Positions 35,338 to 44,148 of a stretch of DNA of 64,000 nt are shown here, piece after piece. Position 1 is the stretch's first letter; each line of letters starts with the position of its first letter. Origin of the DNA: CAXBDP01 sp963974465 (GTDB lineage: Bacteria > Bacteroidota > Bacteroidia > Cytophagales > Cyclobacteriaceae); assembly GCA_049340005.1 (NCBI GenBank), contig JBMPIY010000002.1. The stretch is one strand, 5' to 3'. The translations under genes were made by a program, and so were the position numbers. Below the pieces are notes generated by a model. The model was not told where the DNA came from. It saw only the letters and a program-made list of their open reading frames with translations, and made no database searches.

Positions 35338-35754
35338 ATGATCAAAGATCTCGAAAATAAACTCAAAGAAAAGGACATCCGACCAACAGCCATGCGGCTG
35401 TTGGTGCTGGAAGCCCTGACCAGTCAGGAGGCCGCCATCAGCCTTTCTGACCTGGAAAAGGCATTTGAAAAGTCAGACAGGGTGACACTATTCCGCACCC
35501 TGAAGACCTTTCAGGAAAACGGACTGGTACACAGTATAGATGACGGTACCGGAGCGCCCAAGTATGCCCTTTGCGAAGAAGGCTGTGAATGCAATATCGA
35601 ACGGGACTTGCACGTACATTTCCATTGCCGGGTGTGTAGCGAAACCTTCTGTTTGCCCAAATACAAAATCCCGGAAATTAACCTGCCAACCGCATTCAAA
35701 GGCGAAGAAGCCAACCTAGTGGTAAAAGGTGTTTGCGGGAAATGTGCAGGATGA
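35338..35754 (+). CDS. Fur-family transcriptional regulator
   Basis: The 138-aa protein has the Fur winged-helix domain (about 1-80, with RPTAMRLLVLEAL and DRVTLFRTLKTFQENGLV) and a short metal and dimer domain. The latter carries HVHFHCRVCSETFC and a final CGKC, two Cys pairs for structural zinc. It is more like Zur/PerR-type than ferric Fur, but the metal cannot be decided. It is placed between the CzcA operon and the Zn/Cd-type ATPase, suggesting control of one of them. No clear operator palindrome was recognised. Confidence 0.88.
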   Translation: MIKDLENKLKEKDIRPTAMRLLVLEALTSQEAAISLSDLEKAFEKSDRVTLFRTLKTFQENGLVHSIDDGTGAPKYALCEEGCECNIERDLHVHFHCRVCSETFCLPKYKIPEINLPTAFKGEEANLVVKGVCGKCAG

Positions 35755-35812
35755 AAATTGCAATGACTGTGCATTGAGTTTACACGTATTTTCAGGTAAG
35801 ACATTTAACGCT

Positions 35813-36181
35813 ATGAACTTTAACACTGCCATGCCTAAGGGCCTCAAACCACATTATTGTCAGGAGCTCGTCCTGTATAAAGAAAAACTCGCCAAGGGTC
35901 ACCTTCAGGAGGCCTGGCGACATCTGGAACGGGCACATGTTCTTGGGCAAGCCTATCCATACCAGCACTCGGAAGCGCATTGGCTTATGCTCCGGTTCGG
36001 CTTCATGATCAAGGATTGGGCAGAAATCCGGGGGCAGATTCTAAGGCTATTTGTAGGAGGAGTAAAATCCTTTGTAGGTAAAGTACCTGTAGGCAATACG
36101 GGAGGTGCCAATGTTCCGCCCCTTTTGCCCATGGAAATCCCAGAAGACCTGAAGGCAATAATAGATCAATTCAAAAAATAA
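35813..36181 (+). CDS. DUF3703-family protein
   Basis: The 122-aa product (ATG at 35813; longer in-frame starts overlap the Fur gene) has the pattern EAWRHLERAHVLGQAYPYQHSEAHWLMLRFGF of DUF3703. Such proteins often lie beside copper or zinc efflux genes. No signal peptide is present, so it would be cytoplasmic. Conserved histidines in the helix pair could bind metal; function is unknown. Confidence 0.85.
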   Translation: MNFNTAMPKGLKPHYCQELVLYKEKLAKGHLQEAWRHLERAHVLGQAYPYQHSEAHWLMLRFGFMIKDWAEIRGQILRLFVGGVKSFVGKVPVGNTGGANVPPLLPMEIPEDLKAIIDQFKK

Positions 36182-36195
36182 ATTGATACAAGACT

Positions 36196-36813
36196 ATGAC
36201 CACCTTACTCACCGGTACCATCATGCTCAGCCTCCTTCACGGGCTGATTCCCAGCCACTGGCTGCCGGTGCTGGCTCTGAAAGAAAGGTTTGGCTGGCAA
36301 GGAAGCAAGACGGTTCGCATTGCGGCTATGGCAGCTTTGGCTCATTCGCTAAGTACCTTTCTGCTGGGAGTATTTCTGGGCCTATTTAGCCTTTCACTGG
36401 CAGAAACGTTGAACAGTTATACCCGTTGGGTCATTCCTGCTTTGCTCATTGCCATTGGGTTTTATTTCATCATCCAACACCACAGGCACCATCATTTTCA
36501 CTTCAATGAAAAGCAAAAACTGGACCAGGCCGGAGCAACACAAGTGGTAACCTTGCTGGTATTTATGATGTTTCTTTCGCCCTGCCTGGAAATTGAAGCC
36601 TACTTCCTGATGGCAGGGACTCATGGATGGCCGATGATCCTGACAGTGGGCTTGCTCTACACCATCGTTTCCGTGTTGGGGATCACCTTTTGGGTGTATC
36701 TCGCACAGAAAGGTCTGCACCGATTCAATTGGCACAGGTTGGAGCATAATACCGGGCTGGTTTCAGGCTGCATCCTCATTATCACAGGTATCATTTCCTT
36801 TTTCACACATTAA
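36196..36813 (+). CDS. NicO/UreH-like six-helix metal membrane protein
   Basis: The 205-aa protein has about six membrane helices. Helix 1 carries LHGLIPSHWLPV and helix 2 AHSLSTFLLG, recalling the His-rich helices of nickel/cobalt transporters of the NicO/UreH type. A cytoplasmic or periplasmic loop contains HHRHHHFHF. With a Zn/Cd ATPase next door, a role in divalent cation movement is likely. Family placement is by motif resemblance, not certain. Confidence 0.65.
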   Translation: MTTLLTGTIMLSLLHGLIPSHWLPVLALKERFGWQGSKTVRIAAMAALAHSLSTFLLGVFLGLFSLSLAETLNSYTRWVIPALLIAIGFYFIIQHHRHHHFHFNEKQKLDQAGATQVVTLLVFMMFLSPCLEIEAYFLMAGTHGWPMILTVGLLYTIVSVLGITFWVYLAQKGLHRFNWHRLEHNTGLVSGCILIITGIISFFTH

Positions 36814-36827
36814 AAACTGACAAGCGT

Positions 36828-38780
36828 ATGACTAATGCAAACAATATAGAAGACAAAGATTGCTGCAGCACCGAGCAACATCCGGACAAACCAAAAAAGC
36901 AGGATGAAAAAGCCTCCTCCACTTTCCTGCAAACCTGGGGAAGTGGTATTGTAAGCCTTGTCATGTTGCTTGCAGGAATAGCCGTTGACCAATGGGTACA
37001 GCCTGCATTTTTCCAGGGATGGATCCGCATAGGCTGGTATGTGCTTGCCTATTTGCCCGTGGGTTGGCCGGTATTGGTCAAAGGCTGGAAGTCCATCTTG
37101 AAAGGTGATGTGTTCACTGAGTTTTTCCTCATGGGCATAGCCACGCTGGGGGCTTTTGCCATAGGCGAATATCCCGAGGCGGTGGCGGTGATGCTTTTTT
37201 ATGCTATCGGTGAGTTGTTTCAGGATGCAGCTGTGAACAGGGCCAAACGCAACATCAAAGCCCTGTTGGACATACGCCCGGATTCGGCCTCTGTGTATAG
37301 AAGCGGGCAAATGGTGTCCGTACACCCGGAAGAAGTACAAATTGGGGAAACCATACAGGTTAAACCCGGAGAAAAAGTACCGCTCGATGGGGAAATGATT
37401 AGTGAAAAAAGCAGCTTCAATACCTCCGCCCTGACGGGAGAAAGCAAACCGGCTACTTACAACAAAGGAGAAAAAGTACTGGCAGGAATGGTCAACCTGG
37501 ATCGGCTGATCGAACTGAAAGTAAGCAAGCCATTCAACGAAAGTTCACTTGCCCGCATCCTGGAGCTGGTGCAGAACGCCACCGCCCGCAAGGCAAAAAC
37601 CGAGCAGTTTATCCGTAAGTTTGCACGAGTTTACACACCCATCGTCACCTTTCTGGCAGTGGGATTGACCTTCCTGCCTTATTTCTTTGTAGAAAACTAT
37701 GTGTTTGAAGACTGGCTTTACAGGGCTTTGATCTTCCTGGTGATCTCGTGTCCCTGTGCGCTGGTCATCTCAATACCGCTCGGCTATTTTGGAGGAATAG
37801 GCGCAGCTTCCCGCAAAGGGATACTGTTCAAAGGCTCCAACTTCCTTGACCTCATGACAAAAGTCAATACTGTGGTGATGGACAAAACCGGAACGCTTAC
37901 CAAGGGAGTGTTTGAAGTTCAGAAAGCCGTGACCATGGAGGGTATCACTACAGATTGGCTTAGTCTGGCGGCAGCTATGGAAAGCAAATCCACCCATCCC
38001 ATCGCAAAAGCCATTACAGAATATACTAAAAAGCAGGGAGGGAAAATTTCAGAACCCGAGCAACAGGAAGAAATAGCCGGGCACGGCCTGAAAGGAAAAG
38101 TAAATAGTAAGCATGTGCTCATTGGCAATCAAAAACTGATGGATAAGGAAGGGATCGTTACCTGTGCTGATGCTGCCGAGGAGGTCAATACCGTCATTCA
38201 TGTAGCGGTTGACCAAAAATATGCCGGTTACCTGGTGATAGCCGATGAACTCAAAGAGGATGCTGCCCAGGCAATCAATGCATTACACAAATCAGGAGTT
38301 CGGGAACTGATCATGCTGTCAGGAGACAAGAATGCAGTGACTCAACAAGTCGCAAAATCACTCGGAATAGATAAAGCCTTTGGTGATCTGCTGCCAGAGC
38401 AAAAGGTGGAAAAGGTAGAAGAACTGAAAAAAGATACCAGCCGTGTCATCGCATTTGTAGGGGACGGTATCAACGATGCGCCCGTCCTTGCTCTGGCAGA
38501 TGTGGGCATGGCAATGGGTGGTTTGGGTAGTGATGCCGCTATCGAGACAGCCGATGTGGTCATTCAGACCGACCAGCCCTCTAAAATTGCTACTGCTATT
38601 CAGTTAGGCAAACAGACCAAACGGATCGTATGGCAAAATATCAGCCTAGCTTTTGGGGTGAAGCTTATTGTGCTGGCACTTGGAGCCGGAGGCCTGGCCA
38701 CAATGTGGGAAGCCGTCTTTGCTGATGTAGGTGTGGCATTATTGGCTATTTTAAATGCAGTAAGGATACAGCAAAATTAA
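36828..38780 (+). CDS. Zn/Cd/Pb-type P1B ATPase (CPC motif)
   Basis: The 650-aa pump exports divalent soft metals from the cytosol. The membrane motif is CPC (308-310) in ISCPCALVISIPLG, followed by DKTGTLTKG (D352), the HP motif in STHPIAKA, and GDGINDAPVL. There is no HMA domain; the N-terminus has a short Cys pair (DKDCCSTEQ). CPC with LVISIPLGYFGG and the late-helix DVGVALLAILNAVRI are features of ZntA/CadA (P1B-2). It is the last metal gene of the island and begins 14 bp after the NicO-like gene. Confidence 0.92.
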   Translation: MTNANNIEDKDCCSTEQHPDKPKKQDEKASSTFLQTWGSGIVSLVMLLAGIAVDQWVQPAFFQGWIRIGWYVLAYLPVGWPVLVKGWKSILKGDVFTEFFLMGIATLGAFAIGEYPEAVAVMLFYAIGELFQDAAVNRAKRNIKALLDIRPDSASVYRSGQMVSVHPEEVQIGETIQVKPGEKVPLDGEMISEKSSFNTSALTGESKPATYNKGEKVLAGMVNLDRLIELKVSKPFNESSLARILELVQNATARKAKTEQFIRKFARVYTPIVTFLAVGLTFLPYFFVENYVFEDWLYRALIFLVISCPCALVISIPLGYFGGIGAASRKGILFKGSNFLDLMTKVNTVVMDKTGTLTKGVFEVQKAVTMEGITTDWLSLAAAMESKSTHPIAKAITEYTKKQGGKISEPEQQEEIAGHGLKGKVNSKHVLIGNQKLMDKEGIVTCADAAEEVNTVIHVAVDQKYAGYLVIADELKEDAAQAINALHKSGVRELIMLSGDKNAVTQQVAKSLGIDKAFGDLLPEQKVEKVEELKKDTSRVIAFVGDGINDAPVLALADVGMAMGGLGSDAAIETADVVIQTDQPSKIATAIQLGKQTKRIVWQNISLAFGVKLIVLALGAGGLATMWEAVFADVGVALLAILNAVRIQQN

Positions 38781-38819
38781 CTTAGAACATGCTATGGAAT
38801 CAATAAACTCACTATTTAA

Positions 38820-39668
38820 ATGCCTGAAAATTATAACCAACAATATGAAGATTTAGAGGACAAACTTAGAATGATCGATCTGGAGGAAGATAACCTCCTC
38901 AAAAAATCAGAGATGAGCTTTCAAATGGTCCTGATTGCCATTAACCAGTTAAGGGAGGGCTTGACTAAAAACCCATTAGATTCTCAAGCTAGCGAAATCC
39001 TGTTTTTCAAGGAGATCAAACCGAAATTCGTCAGTAAGCTCATCTACCATCTTAGTGTGTTCAACATTGAAACCAACAAGCCCAATGGAGGTATCAAAGT
39101 AAGACGCAAATACTATCAGAATGAACTGGACAAACTGAAACGATATTTTGATGACAATCTGGAATTTTACCGCTATTACCGTACTCACAGCAATTACCTG
39201 GATCACAAATATTTTGTAAGGGGCAAACAGGACATAAGGTTAACGCTTGATTCTTTCTTCTTTGAAACTGACCCGAACTTCTCAACTAGCCATGATTTTA
39301 AGGTTTCCAACATCCTGGCCAATGACCTGCTCAATGTCTATTTGGAAGATGAATTGAACAAACTGGATATGAGGGACTTAAGCAATGGAAGATCACAAGG
39401 TGAACCGAAGGGGAAACTAACATGGACAGATTCCAAAGTCTCTCTTATCGAACTGATGTATGCTCTTCAGGCTCGTGGAGTGTTCAACAATGGCACTGCG
39501 GATCTGAAAGAAGTTGCAGCATTTTTTGAAGACACCTTTGGTATCGAATTGGGGCAATATCATCGCACTTTCCTCGAAATTCGCATCCGCAAGACCGGAC
39601 GTACCAAGTTTCTGGACTCCCTCCATGAAAGTATCATTCGTAGAATGGATGAAGCTGATGAAAAATAG
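38820..39668 (+). CDS. rteC: RteC-domain regulator of mobile elements
   Basis: The 282-aa protein matches the RteC family (KSEMSFQMVLIAINQLREGL, FFKEIKPKFVSKLIYHLSVFNIE, ELGQYHRTFLEIRIRKTGRTKFLDSLHESIIRRM). In CTnDOT, RteC is the activator of the excision operon. Its C-terminal part (about 205-270) is the winged-helix DNA-binding region. It starts the island backbone and is followed by the Xis-like gene. It is the best direct link between this island and CTnDOT-like element regulation. Confidence 0.9.
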   Translation: MPENYNQQYEDLEDKLRMIDLEEDNLLKKSEMSFQMVLIAINQLREGLTKNPLDSQASEILFFKEIKPKFVSKLIYHLSVFNIETNKPNGGIKVRRKYYQNELDKLKRYFDDNLEFYRYYRTHSNYLDHKYFVRGKQDIRLTLDSFFFETDPNFSTSHDFKVSNILANDLLNVYLEDELNKLDMRDLSNGRSQGEPKGKLTWTDSKVSLIELMYALQARGVFNNGTADLKEVAAFFEDTFGIELGQYHRTFLEIRIRKTGRTKFLDSLHESIIRRMDEADEK

Positions 39669-39757
39669 GATAAAATCTTTCCGAACTTCGGATTAGCTTG
39701 TGAATAAAACCCACTAAACGGGAACATCTTCGCTGTTCAATAAACATTTGTTAAGAT

Positions 39758-40039
39758 ATGGCAGCAGAAGTAATTACCACAGACGACCTGCGTGAGTTCA
39801 AGATCGAGCTCCTGGAAGACCTCAAAAGATTACTCAAAGAACATTCCGGTCAGCCTACAAAGAAATGGCTAAAATCCTATGAGGTCCGCAAGCTTTTGGG
39901 CATTTCGCCCGGCACTTTACAGAACCTACGGGTAAACGGCACATTACCCTTTACCAAGATCGGAGGAGTAATCTATTACGACTATGCGGACATTCAGGCG
40001 ATGCTCCAGTCCAACAAGTTTCAAAACCGCTTGAGGTAA
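39758..40039 (+). CDS. Helix-turn-helix (excisionase/AlpA-like) DNA-binding protein
   Basis: The 93-aa protein has an N-terminal coiled helix (LREFKIELLEDLKRLLKEH) followed by an HTH_17-like winged domain (YEVRKLLGISPGTLQNLRVNGTLPFTKIGGVIYYDYADI). Proteins of this shape near RteC in Bacteroidota islands are excision factors or regulators. The upstream gap holds a small palindrome CCGAACTTCGG (39682-39692). Confidence 0.85.
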   Translation: MAAEVITTDDLREFKIELLEDLKRLLKEHSGQPTKKWLKSYEVRKLLGISPGTLQNLRVNGTLPFTKIGGVIYYDYADIQAMLQSNKFQNRLR

Positions 40040-40054
40040 AGCACATGGCCGGGC

Positions 40055-40819
40055 ATGAACTACATCAAGCACCTTTCCGCAGTGTTCCAGCAGATGGATG
40101 CAGATACCAGGCTCACGCCCTACCATATCAGTTTGTATATGGCCTTGTTCAGGCGATGGAACCTTAACTTTTTCAAGAACCCCATTTCTGTATCCAGGGA
40201 TGAGCTGATGAGGTTGTCAAAAATTGGTTCGGTAAATACTTATACCAAGTGCTTGAAGGAGTTGGATCGTTTCGGATTTATCCGATATGAACCTTCCTAC
40301 AATCCGCACCGGGGCAGCCTCATTTACCTGTACAGTTTTGATAAGGGTAGTGATACAGGTGCTGATAATGGAAGTGAAATAGCTGTGAGACCTTTTACAA
40401 ACAATACAAACCCTTTAAACAGTGAAAACGCAACAAACTTGGGTGAGCGAGCAAAAAAAATGGAGACTGGTTCAAATGATTTGGAAATGAAGAAAAAAGA
40501 AAAGTTGCGGCAAAAGAAAAAAGAAGTCTCAGGCTATGGTCCAGACATCCCTCCTTTGGAAGATCATGTCAAAATCTACTTTGATGAAAAAGGCTATCCG
40601 CCCGTGGAGGCCGAGAAGTTTTACAACTACTTCCAGAGCAATGGCTGGCTGGTAGGTGGCCGCTCCAAGATGAAGGACTGGAAAGCAGCCGCCCGCAACT
40701 GGATGCTGAACGCACAAAAATTCAATGCCTATGCAAAAGATCAGCGAAACTATCAGCCAGGTCCTAAACCCGGAAACCTCCACTCAGGAACCGGCAAGGA
40801 CTATGGCGAGCCACTCTAA
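40055..40819 (+). CDS. Replication-initiator-like helical/winged-helix protein
   Basis: The 254-aa protein has an N-terminal winged-helix-like region (TPYHISLYMALFRRWNLNFFKNPISVSRDELMRLSKIGSVNTYTKCLKEL) and a Lys-rich linker (about 135-165). A C-terminal helical part (EKFYNYFQSNGWLVGGRSKMKDWKAAARNWMLNA) resembles DnaD/primase-associated regions. It overlaps the DnaC-like ATPase gene, as replication pairs often do. It may initiate replication of the excised island or act as a transcription regulator; the sequence does not separate these. Confidence 0.65.
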   Translation: MNYIKHLSAVFQQMDADTRLTPYHISLYMALFRRWNLNFFKNPISVSRDELMRLSKIGSVNTYTKCLKELDRFGFIRYEPSYNPHRGSLIYLYSFDKGSDTGADNGSEIAVRPFTNNTNPLNSENATNLGERAKKMETGSNDLEMKKKEKLRQKKKEVSGYGPDIPPLEDHVKIYFDEKGYPPVEAEKFYNYFQSNGWLVGGRSKMKDWKAAARNWMLNAQKFNAYAKDQRNYQPGPKPGNLHSGTGKDYGEPL

Positions 40820-41465
40820 GTCTCACTCAGAGAGTGTTCGAAGCAACGTCATCCAATTCGACAAATGCCTTGAATTCCTGGAGAAAGCAGGCAAAGAATA
40901 CATCAGTCCAAAATTCCAGATATGGAAGGAAGACCACTTGATTATATTCAAACTTTTGGTCTACTTTTATCAGGACAAACCCAATGCTGAAAAGCACGGC
41001 ATTGACCTACACAAAGGCATTTTGCTAACCGGCCCGGTCGGTTGTGGCAAAACTTCCCTGATGACCCTTCTACGGTTTATGTTGGCTCCCAAAGAGCAAT
41101 ACATCATCAAATCCGCTCGTGATATCACCCTGGAATTCATCCAGGACGGCTATCCTGTTATCAACAAATACTCCAAAGCAGCCTTCCAGCAAACAAGCGG
41201 AGAGCTGATCCCTAAAGCCTATTGTTTTGATGACTTGGGCGTGGAATCCAACATCAAGTATTATGGAAACGAAACCAATGTAATGGCCGAGATTCTTTTG
41301 AGCCGCTATGATATGTTCATCAGCCGCCACATGCTCACGCATGCCACGACCAACCTTTCCGCCAGTGAGATAGAGAACTGTTATGGGAATAGGGTTAGAT
41401 CAAGGATGAGGGAGATGATGAATGTAATAGCTTTTGAGAAGGAGGCCAAGGACAAAAGGATATGA
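40803..41465 (+). CDS. DnaC-like AAA+ ATPase
   Basis: From the ATG at 40803 the 220-aa product has Walker A (GPVGCGKTS), Walker B (YCFDDLG) and a C-terminal region with sensor residues (THATTNLSASEIENCYGNRVRSRMREM). It overlaps the preceding gene by 17 bp. DnaC-like proteins load the replicative helicase, which fits a replicating excised island. An earlier in-frame start (40725) is inside the previous gene and unlikely. Confidence 0.88.
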   Translation: MASHSKSHSESVRSNVIQFDKCLEFLEKAGKEYISPKFQIWKEDHLIIFKLLVYFYQDKPNAEKHGIDLHKGILLTGPVGCGKTSLMTLLRFMLAPKEQYIIKSARDITLEFIQDGYPVINKYSKAAFQQTSGELIPKAYCFDDLGVESNIKYYGNETNVMAEILLSRYDMFISRHMLTHATTNLSASEIENCYGNRVRSRMREMMNVIAFEKEAKDKRI

Positions 41466-41478
41466 CGTGTCCCTTAGT

Positions 41479-41594
41479 GGTACATGTGCAGATTTTCATG
41501 TCCCGTTTTTAATGTTTTTGTCTCATGTCCCATCACGGTACATATAACTTGTTTCATGTCCCAATTTTTGTATTTTTGTCTCACGTAATTAATA
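41479..41594 (+). repeat. 58-bp tandem repeat in the fic promoter region
   Basis: Two copies with exact 58-bp spacing share the blocks GGTACAT (41479, 41537), TTTCATGTCCC (41494, 41552) and TTTTTGTCTCA (41515, 41573), with different bases between. The word TGTCCC occurs at least four times (also near 41467 and 41526). The layout suggests binding sites for a regulator around the promoter of the next gene. Confidence 0.8.
41549..41578 (+). promoter_or_regulatory. fic promoter
   Basis: TTG at 41549-41551 and TATTTTTG at 41571-41578 are separated by exactly 19 nt, as in the Bacteroidota consensus. The ATG lies 20 nt downstream of the -7 box. The -33/-7 region lies inside the second copy of the tandem repeat. 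Confidence 0.7.
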
Positions 41595-41597
41595 GGA

Positions 41598-42692
41598 ATG
41601 AAGAATATCGATCCATCGAAACCACTCAATGATTTGCCTCTTCTACCTCCTCCGGTGGAAAAAGTAGAGACTATCCAAATCCTCAAACAGGAAAGTAAAG
41701 CTGCTGTTGCCCTTGCAGAGCTGAAGGGATTGGCAAGGACCTTGCCCAACCAGGGTATTTTGATCAATGCCATTGTACTCAAAGAAGCACAGGCTAGCTC
41801 AGAGGTGGAGAACATCATTACCACGCATGACAAGCTCTATCAGGCTCTGGCAGCCAAGTCGATGACAATTGATCCTTCGACCAAGGAAGTCCTACGGTAC
41901 AGGGAAGCCCTGCTCTATGGTTTTGAGGAGATTAAAAAGAAAGGCTTCCTAAACACCAATGGTATTGTCCGGATTCAATCCATATTGGAAGAGAATGAGG
42001 CCGGAATTAGACAACTACCTGGTACTTCCCTAAAAAACGATCTGACGGGTAAAACCATCTATACACCACCGGACGATAAAGAAACAATAGTCAGACTGAT
42101 GAAAAATCTGGAAGACTTTATCAATGATGAACCCGATAGAATGTCTCCCCTGATCAGGATGGCCATACAACACTACCAGTTTGAGAGCATCCATCCATTC
42201 TATGATGGAAATGGCCGGACGGGCAGGATTATTAACGTGCTTTACCTCATCCTTCACAATCTGTTGGAAATACCCATGCTGTACCTCAGTGGCTACATTA
42301 TAGGCCACAAAGGAGCTTACTACAAATTGCTACAAGAGGTGAGGACTAAAGACAATTGGGAAGGTTGGATATTGTTTATGCTTAAGGCCATTGAGGATAC
42401 TGCGACAAAGGCCATTTCCCAGATCCATGGGATCAACAGCATCTTCAATGAGATTCAGGATAAGGTAAAAAATGAAGCCCCTAAAATCTACTCGAAAGAC
42501 TTGATCGAACAATTGTTTGTTCACCCCTATACCAAAATAGAATATATCTCTAATGGGCTGGGCGTAGAAAGAAAAGCCGCTTCCAGGTACTTAAAGACTT
42601 TGGAATCCATTGGAATCCTAAAACTCGAACCTATCGGGAAAGAGAATATTTTCATCAACCAGCAATTGTACCAACTACTGAAGCAAAGTTAG
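41598..42692 (+). CDS. Fic-family AMPylase-like protein with N-terminal inhibitory motif
   Basis: The 364-aa protein has an N-terminal Fic_N domain (DLPLLPPP...ALAELKGLARTLP), the Fic core with HPFYDGNGRTGR starting at H199, and a C-terminal winged helix (about 290-355). The catalytic His and the GNGR anion loop are complete, so transfer of a nucleotide to a target protein is expected. The motif SSEVEN (67-72) fits the (S/T)xxxE(G/N) helix that blocks ATP binding in class II Fic proteins, meaning it is probably self-inhibited until triggered. It starts a trio with an HNH-type and a ParB-like gene. Confidence 0.93.
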   Translation: MKNIDPSKPLNDLPLLPPPVEKVETIQILKQESKAAVALAELKGLARTLPNQGILINAIVLKEAQASSEVENIITTHDKLYQALAAKSMTIDPSTKEVLRYREALLYGFEEIKKKGFLNTNGIVRIQSILEENEAGIRQLPGTSLKNDLTGKTIYTPPDDKETIVRLMKNLEDFINDEPDRMSPLIRMAIQHYQFESIHPFYDGNGRTGRIINVLYLILHNLLEIPMLYLSGYIIGHKGAYYKLLQEVRTKDNWEGWILFMLKAIEDTATKAISQIHGINSIFNEIQDKVKNEAPKIYSKDLIEQLFVHPYTKIEYISNGLGVERKAASRYLKTLESIGILKLEPIGKENIFINQQLYQLLKQS

Positions 42693-42695
42693 ACC

Positions 42696-43376
42696 ATGGC
42701 CAAAGCTCGAAAATCCATACCCCAAAAAACGAAATCTCTTTTACAGCAAGAGATTAACTCCCAGTGCCCAATCTGTGATGATCAGAATGTAGATCATTTT
42801 GAAATTCATCATATTGACGAAATTCCCGAAAACAATTCCCCTGACAACCTTTTGATGCTTTGCCCGATTTGCCATTCCAAGATTACAAAAGGTGATATTA
42901 GTGAGGAGGAGGTCAAACAAATCAAGAACTATCTTATGATTAAAGCTAAAGGCAAATCCAGTGCAAAGTCATCAAATACCATCAACATCAAAGGCAATGT
43001 GTCCAACTCTACAGTGGCCAATTCGATCAGTGCACAGACCATTGTTTATAAATCCAGAAGCAAACCAAAGATGGAATTCGCTGATGGTGCCATAGGTAAA
43101 AAAGCGGAATTGAAAAACTATGTGAAGCATCTGATAGATCGATATAACGAATACAAGGAAGGCGATGTTGGTAAATCCAAAATGAACTATGCTGCCATTT
43201 GGGGCATCATCAAAAAGGAATTTAAAGCCAGTGCCTACCAAGTCCCAGAAGCCCAGTTTGAGGCTCTATGTTTGTTCCTCCAGCATCGCATCGACAAGAC
43301 AAAGCAAGGCAGGATCAACAGAGGGAAAGGCTTTAAGAACTATTCAACATTTGATGAAATCTATGGTGGAGAGTAA
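42696..43376 (+). CDS. HNH-type zinc-finger nuclease-like protein with C-terminal extension
   Basis: The 226-aa protein begins with an HNH/treble-clef unit (residues 24-65): CPIC, then FEIHHIDEIPENNSPDNLLMLCPICH, with all four Cys and the catalytic-type HH present. A linker (about 85-130) leads to a C-terminal helical domain (AAIWGIIKKEFKASAYQVPEAQFEALCLFLQHRI). It starts 3 nt after the Fic gene and overlaps the next. It could cut DNA as an effector or restriction-like enzyme. The C-terminal domain family was not recognised. Confidence 0.82.
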   Translation: MAKARKSIPQKTKSLLQQEINSQCPICDDQNVDHFEIHHIDEIPENNSPDNLLMLCPICHSKITKGDISEEEVKQIKNYLMIKAKGKSSAKSSNTINIKGNVSNSTVANSISAQTIVYKSRSKPKMEFADGAIGKKAELKNYVKHLIDRYNEYKEGDVGKSKMNYAAIWGIIKKEFKASAYQVPEAQFEALCLFLQHRIDKTKQGRINRGKGFKNYSTFDEIYGGE

Positions 43377-44148
43377 GCAGAGCAATCTTGATTGGCTGAA
43401 AAAAAGATGCCCAATTCGTCCTAAAAAGTGGCATACTGAAAAGGTTCTCAGAATAAATGAAATTGAGAACTATAGGTTCTATTCTCGGAATTCAACAAAG
43501 ACTTACAGAGGAATCATTAGTCCGCTAGATATAAAAGGTATTCAATACGCCTATGCTTATAACGATGAGAGTGATATTACCTGGATTGACTTATTGAACA
43601 ATTTGAAAAGGTTTAAGGATATTCGTCATTCAAACATGACTCATGAAGAGTTGATCGAGCACGCCCAAAGTGATTACAACGAATCCAGAACAGTTTCAAA
43701 GTTTGGCTCTCTTTATTTTACTACCACCGGCCAGCACAGAATGACTTTGTGCAAATTTCTCGATTTGGAAAAAGTTACAGTCCAGATTAACGAGTATACC
43801 TTTGATCAAGAAAAATTTAATGCCTATCAGGCTAGAAAGAAATTTGTAAAACAGCTGTTAGATAGAGGTCTAATTTCTGAGGAATTATTAGAATCAGAAA
43901 TAATGAGTTTTGAACACGGCATAAGCCTGAATATCCGAGGAGTTTTCATCATGATGGGAGACCAAATATTTGATGGGCTTATAAACCTTTACGATGGCCT
44001 TAGCACGAACAAAGTATTAATCACTTTTGAATCCTTGATTTATGGTAAGCCTTCTACTTTCAATAATGATGTCAGAAGCCAATCTGATTTACTTCAATTC
44101 AAGTACTTTTTAAGAAAGTGTAAAGCGGAATTACTGAGTGATGTCTAA
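43354..44148 (+). CDS. ParB-nuclease-like hypothetical protein
   Basis: The 264-aa product overlaps the HNH gene by about 20 bp (ATG at 43354 or 43363). Central residues have a ParB/Srx-like pattern: ...WIDLLNNLKRFKDI, then GSLYFTTTGQHRMTLCKFLDLEKVTVQINEY, in which GQHRMTL recalls the GxHR of ParB. The remaining C-terminal half is not recognised. A DNA-binding or nuclease role in the Fic-HNH trio is likely but unproven. The listed longer frame beginning 43189 is inside the HNH gene and is not used. Confidence 0.6.
   Translation: MKSMVESKQSNLDWLKKRCPIRPKKWHTEKVLRINEIENYRFYSRNSTKTYRGIISPLDIKGIQYAYAYNDESDITWIDLLNNLKRFKDIRHSNMTHEELIEHAQSDYNESRTVSKFGSLYFTTTGQHRMTLCKFLDLEKVTVQINEYTFDQEKFNAYQARKKFVKQLLDRGLISEELLESEIMSFEHGISLNIRGVFIMMGDQIFDGLINLYDGLSTNKVLITFESLIYGKPSTFNNDVRSQSDLLQFKYFLRKCKAELLSDV

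Noticed and set aside
41461..41594. CRISPR array
   Set aside because: There are only two repeat copies with mixed conserved blocks and no cas genes; the arrangement fits a promoter duplication.
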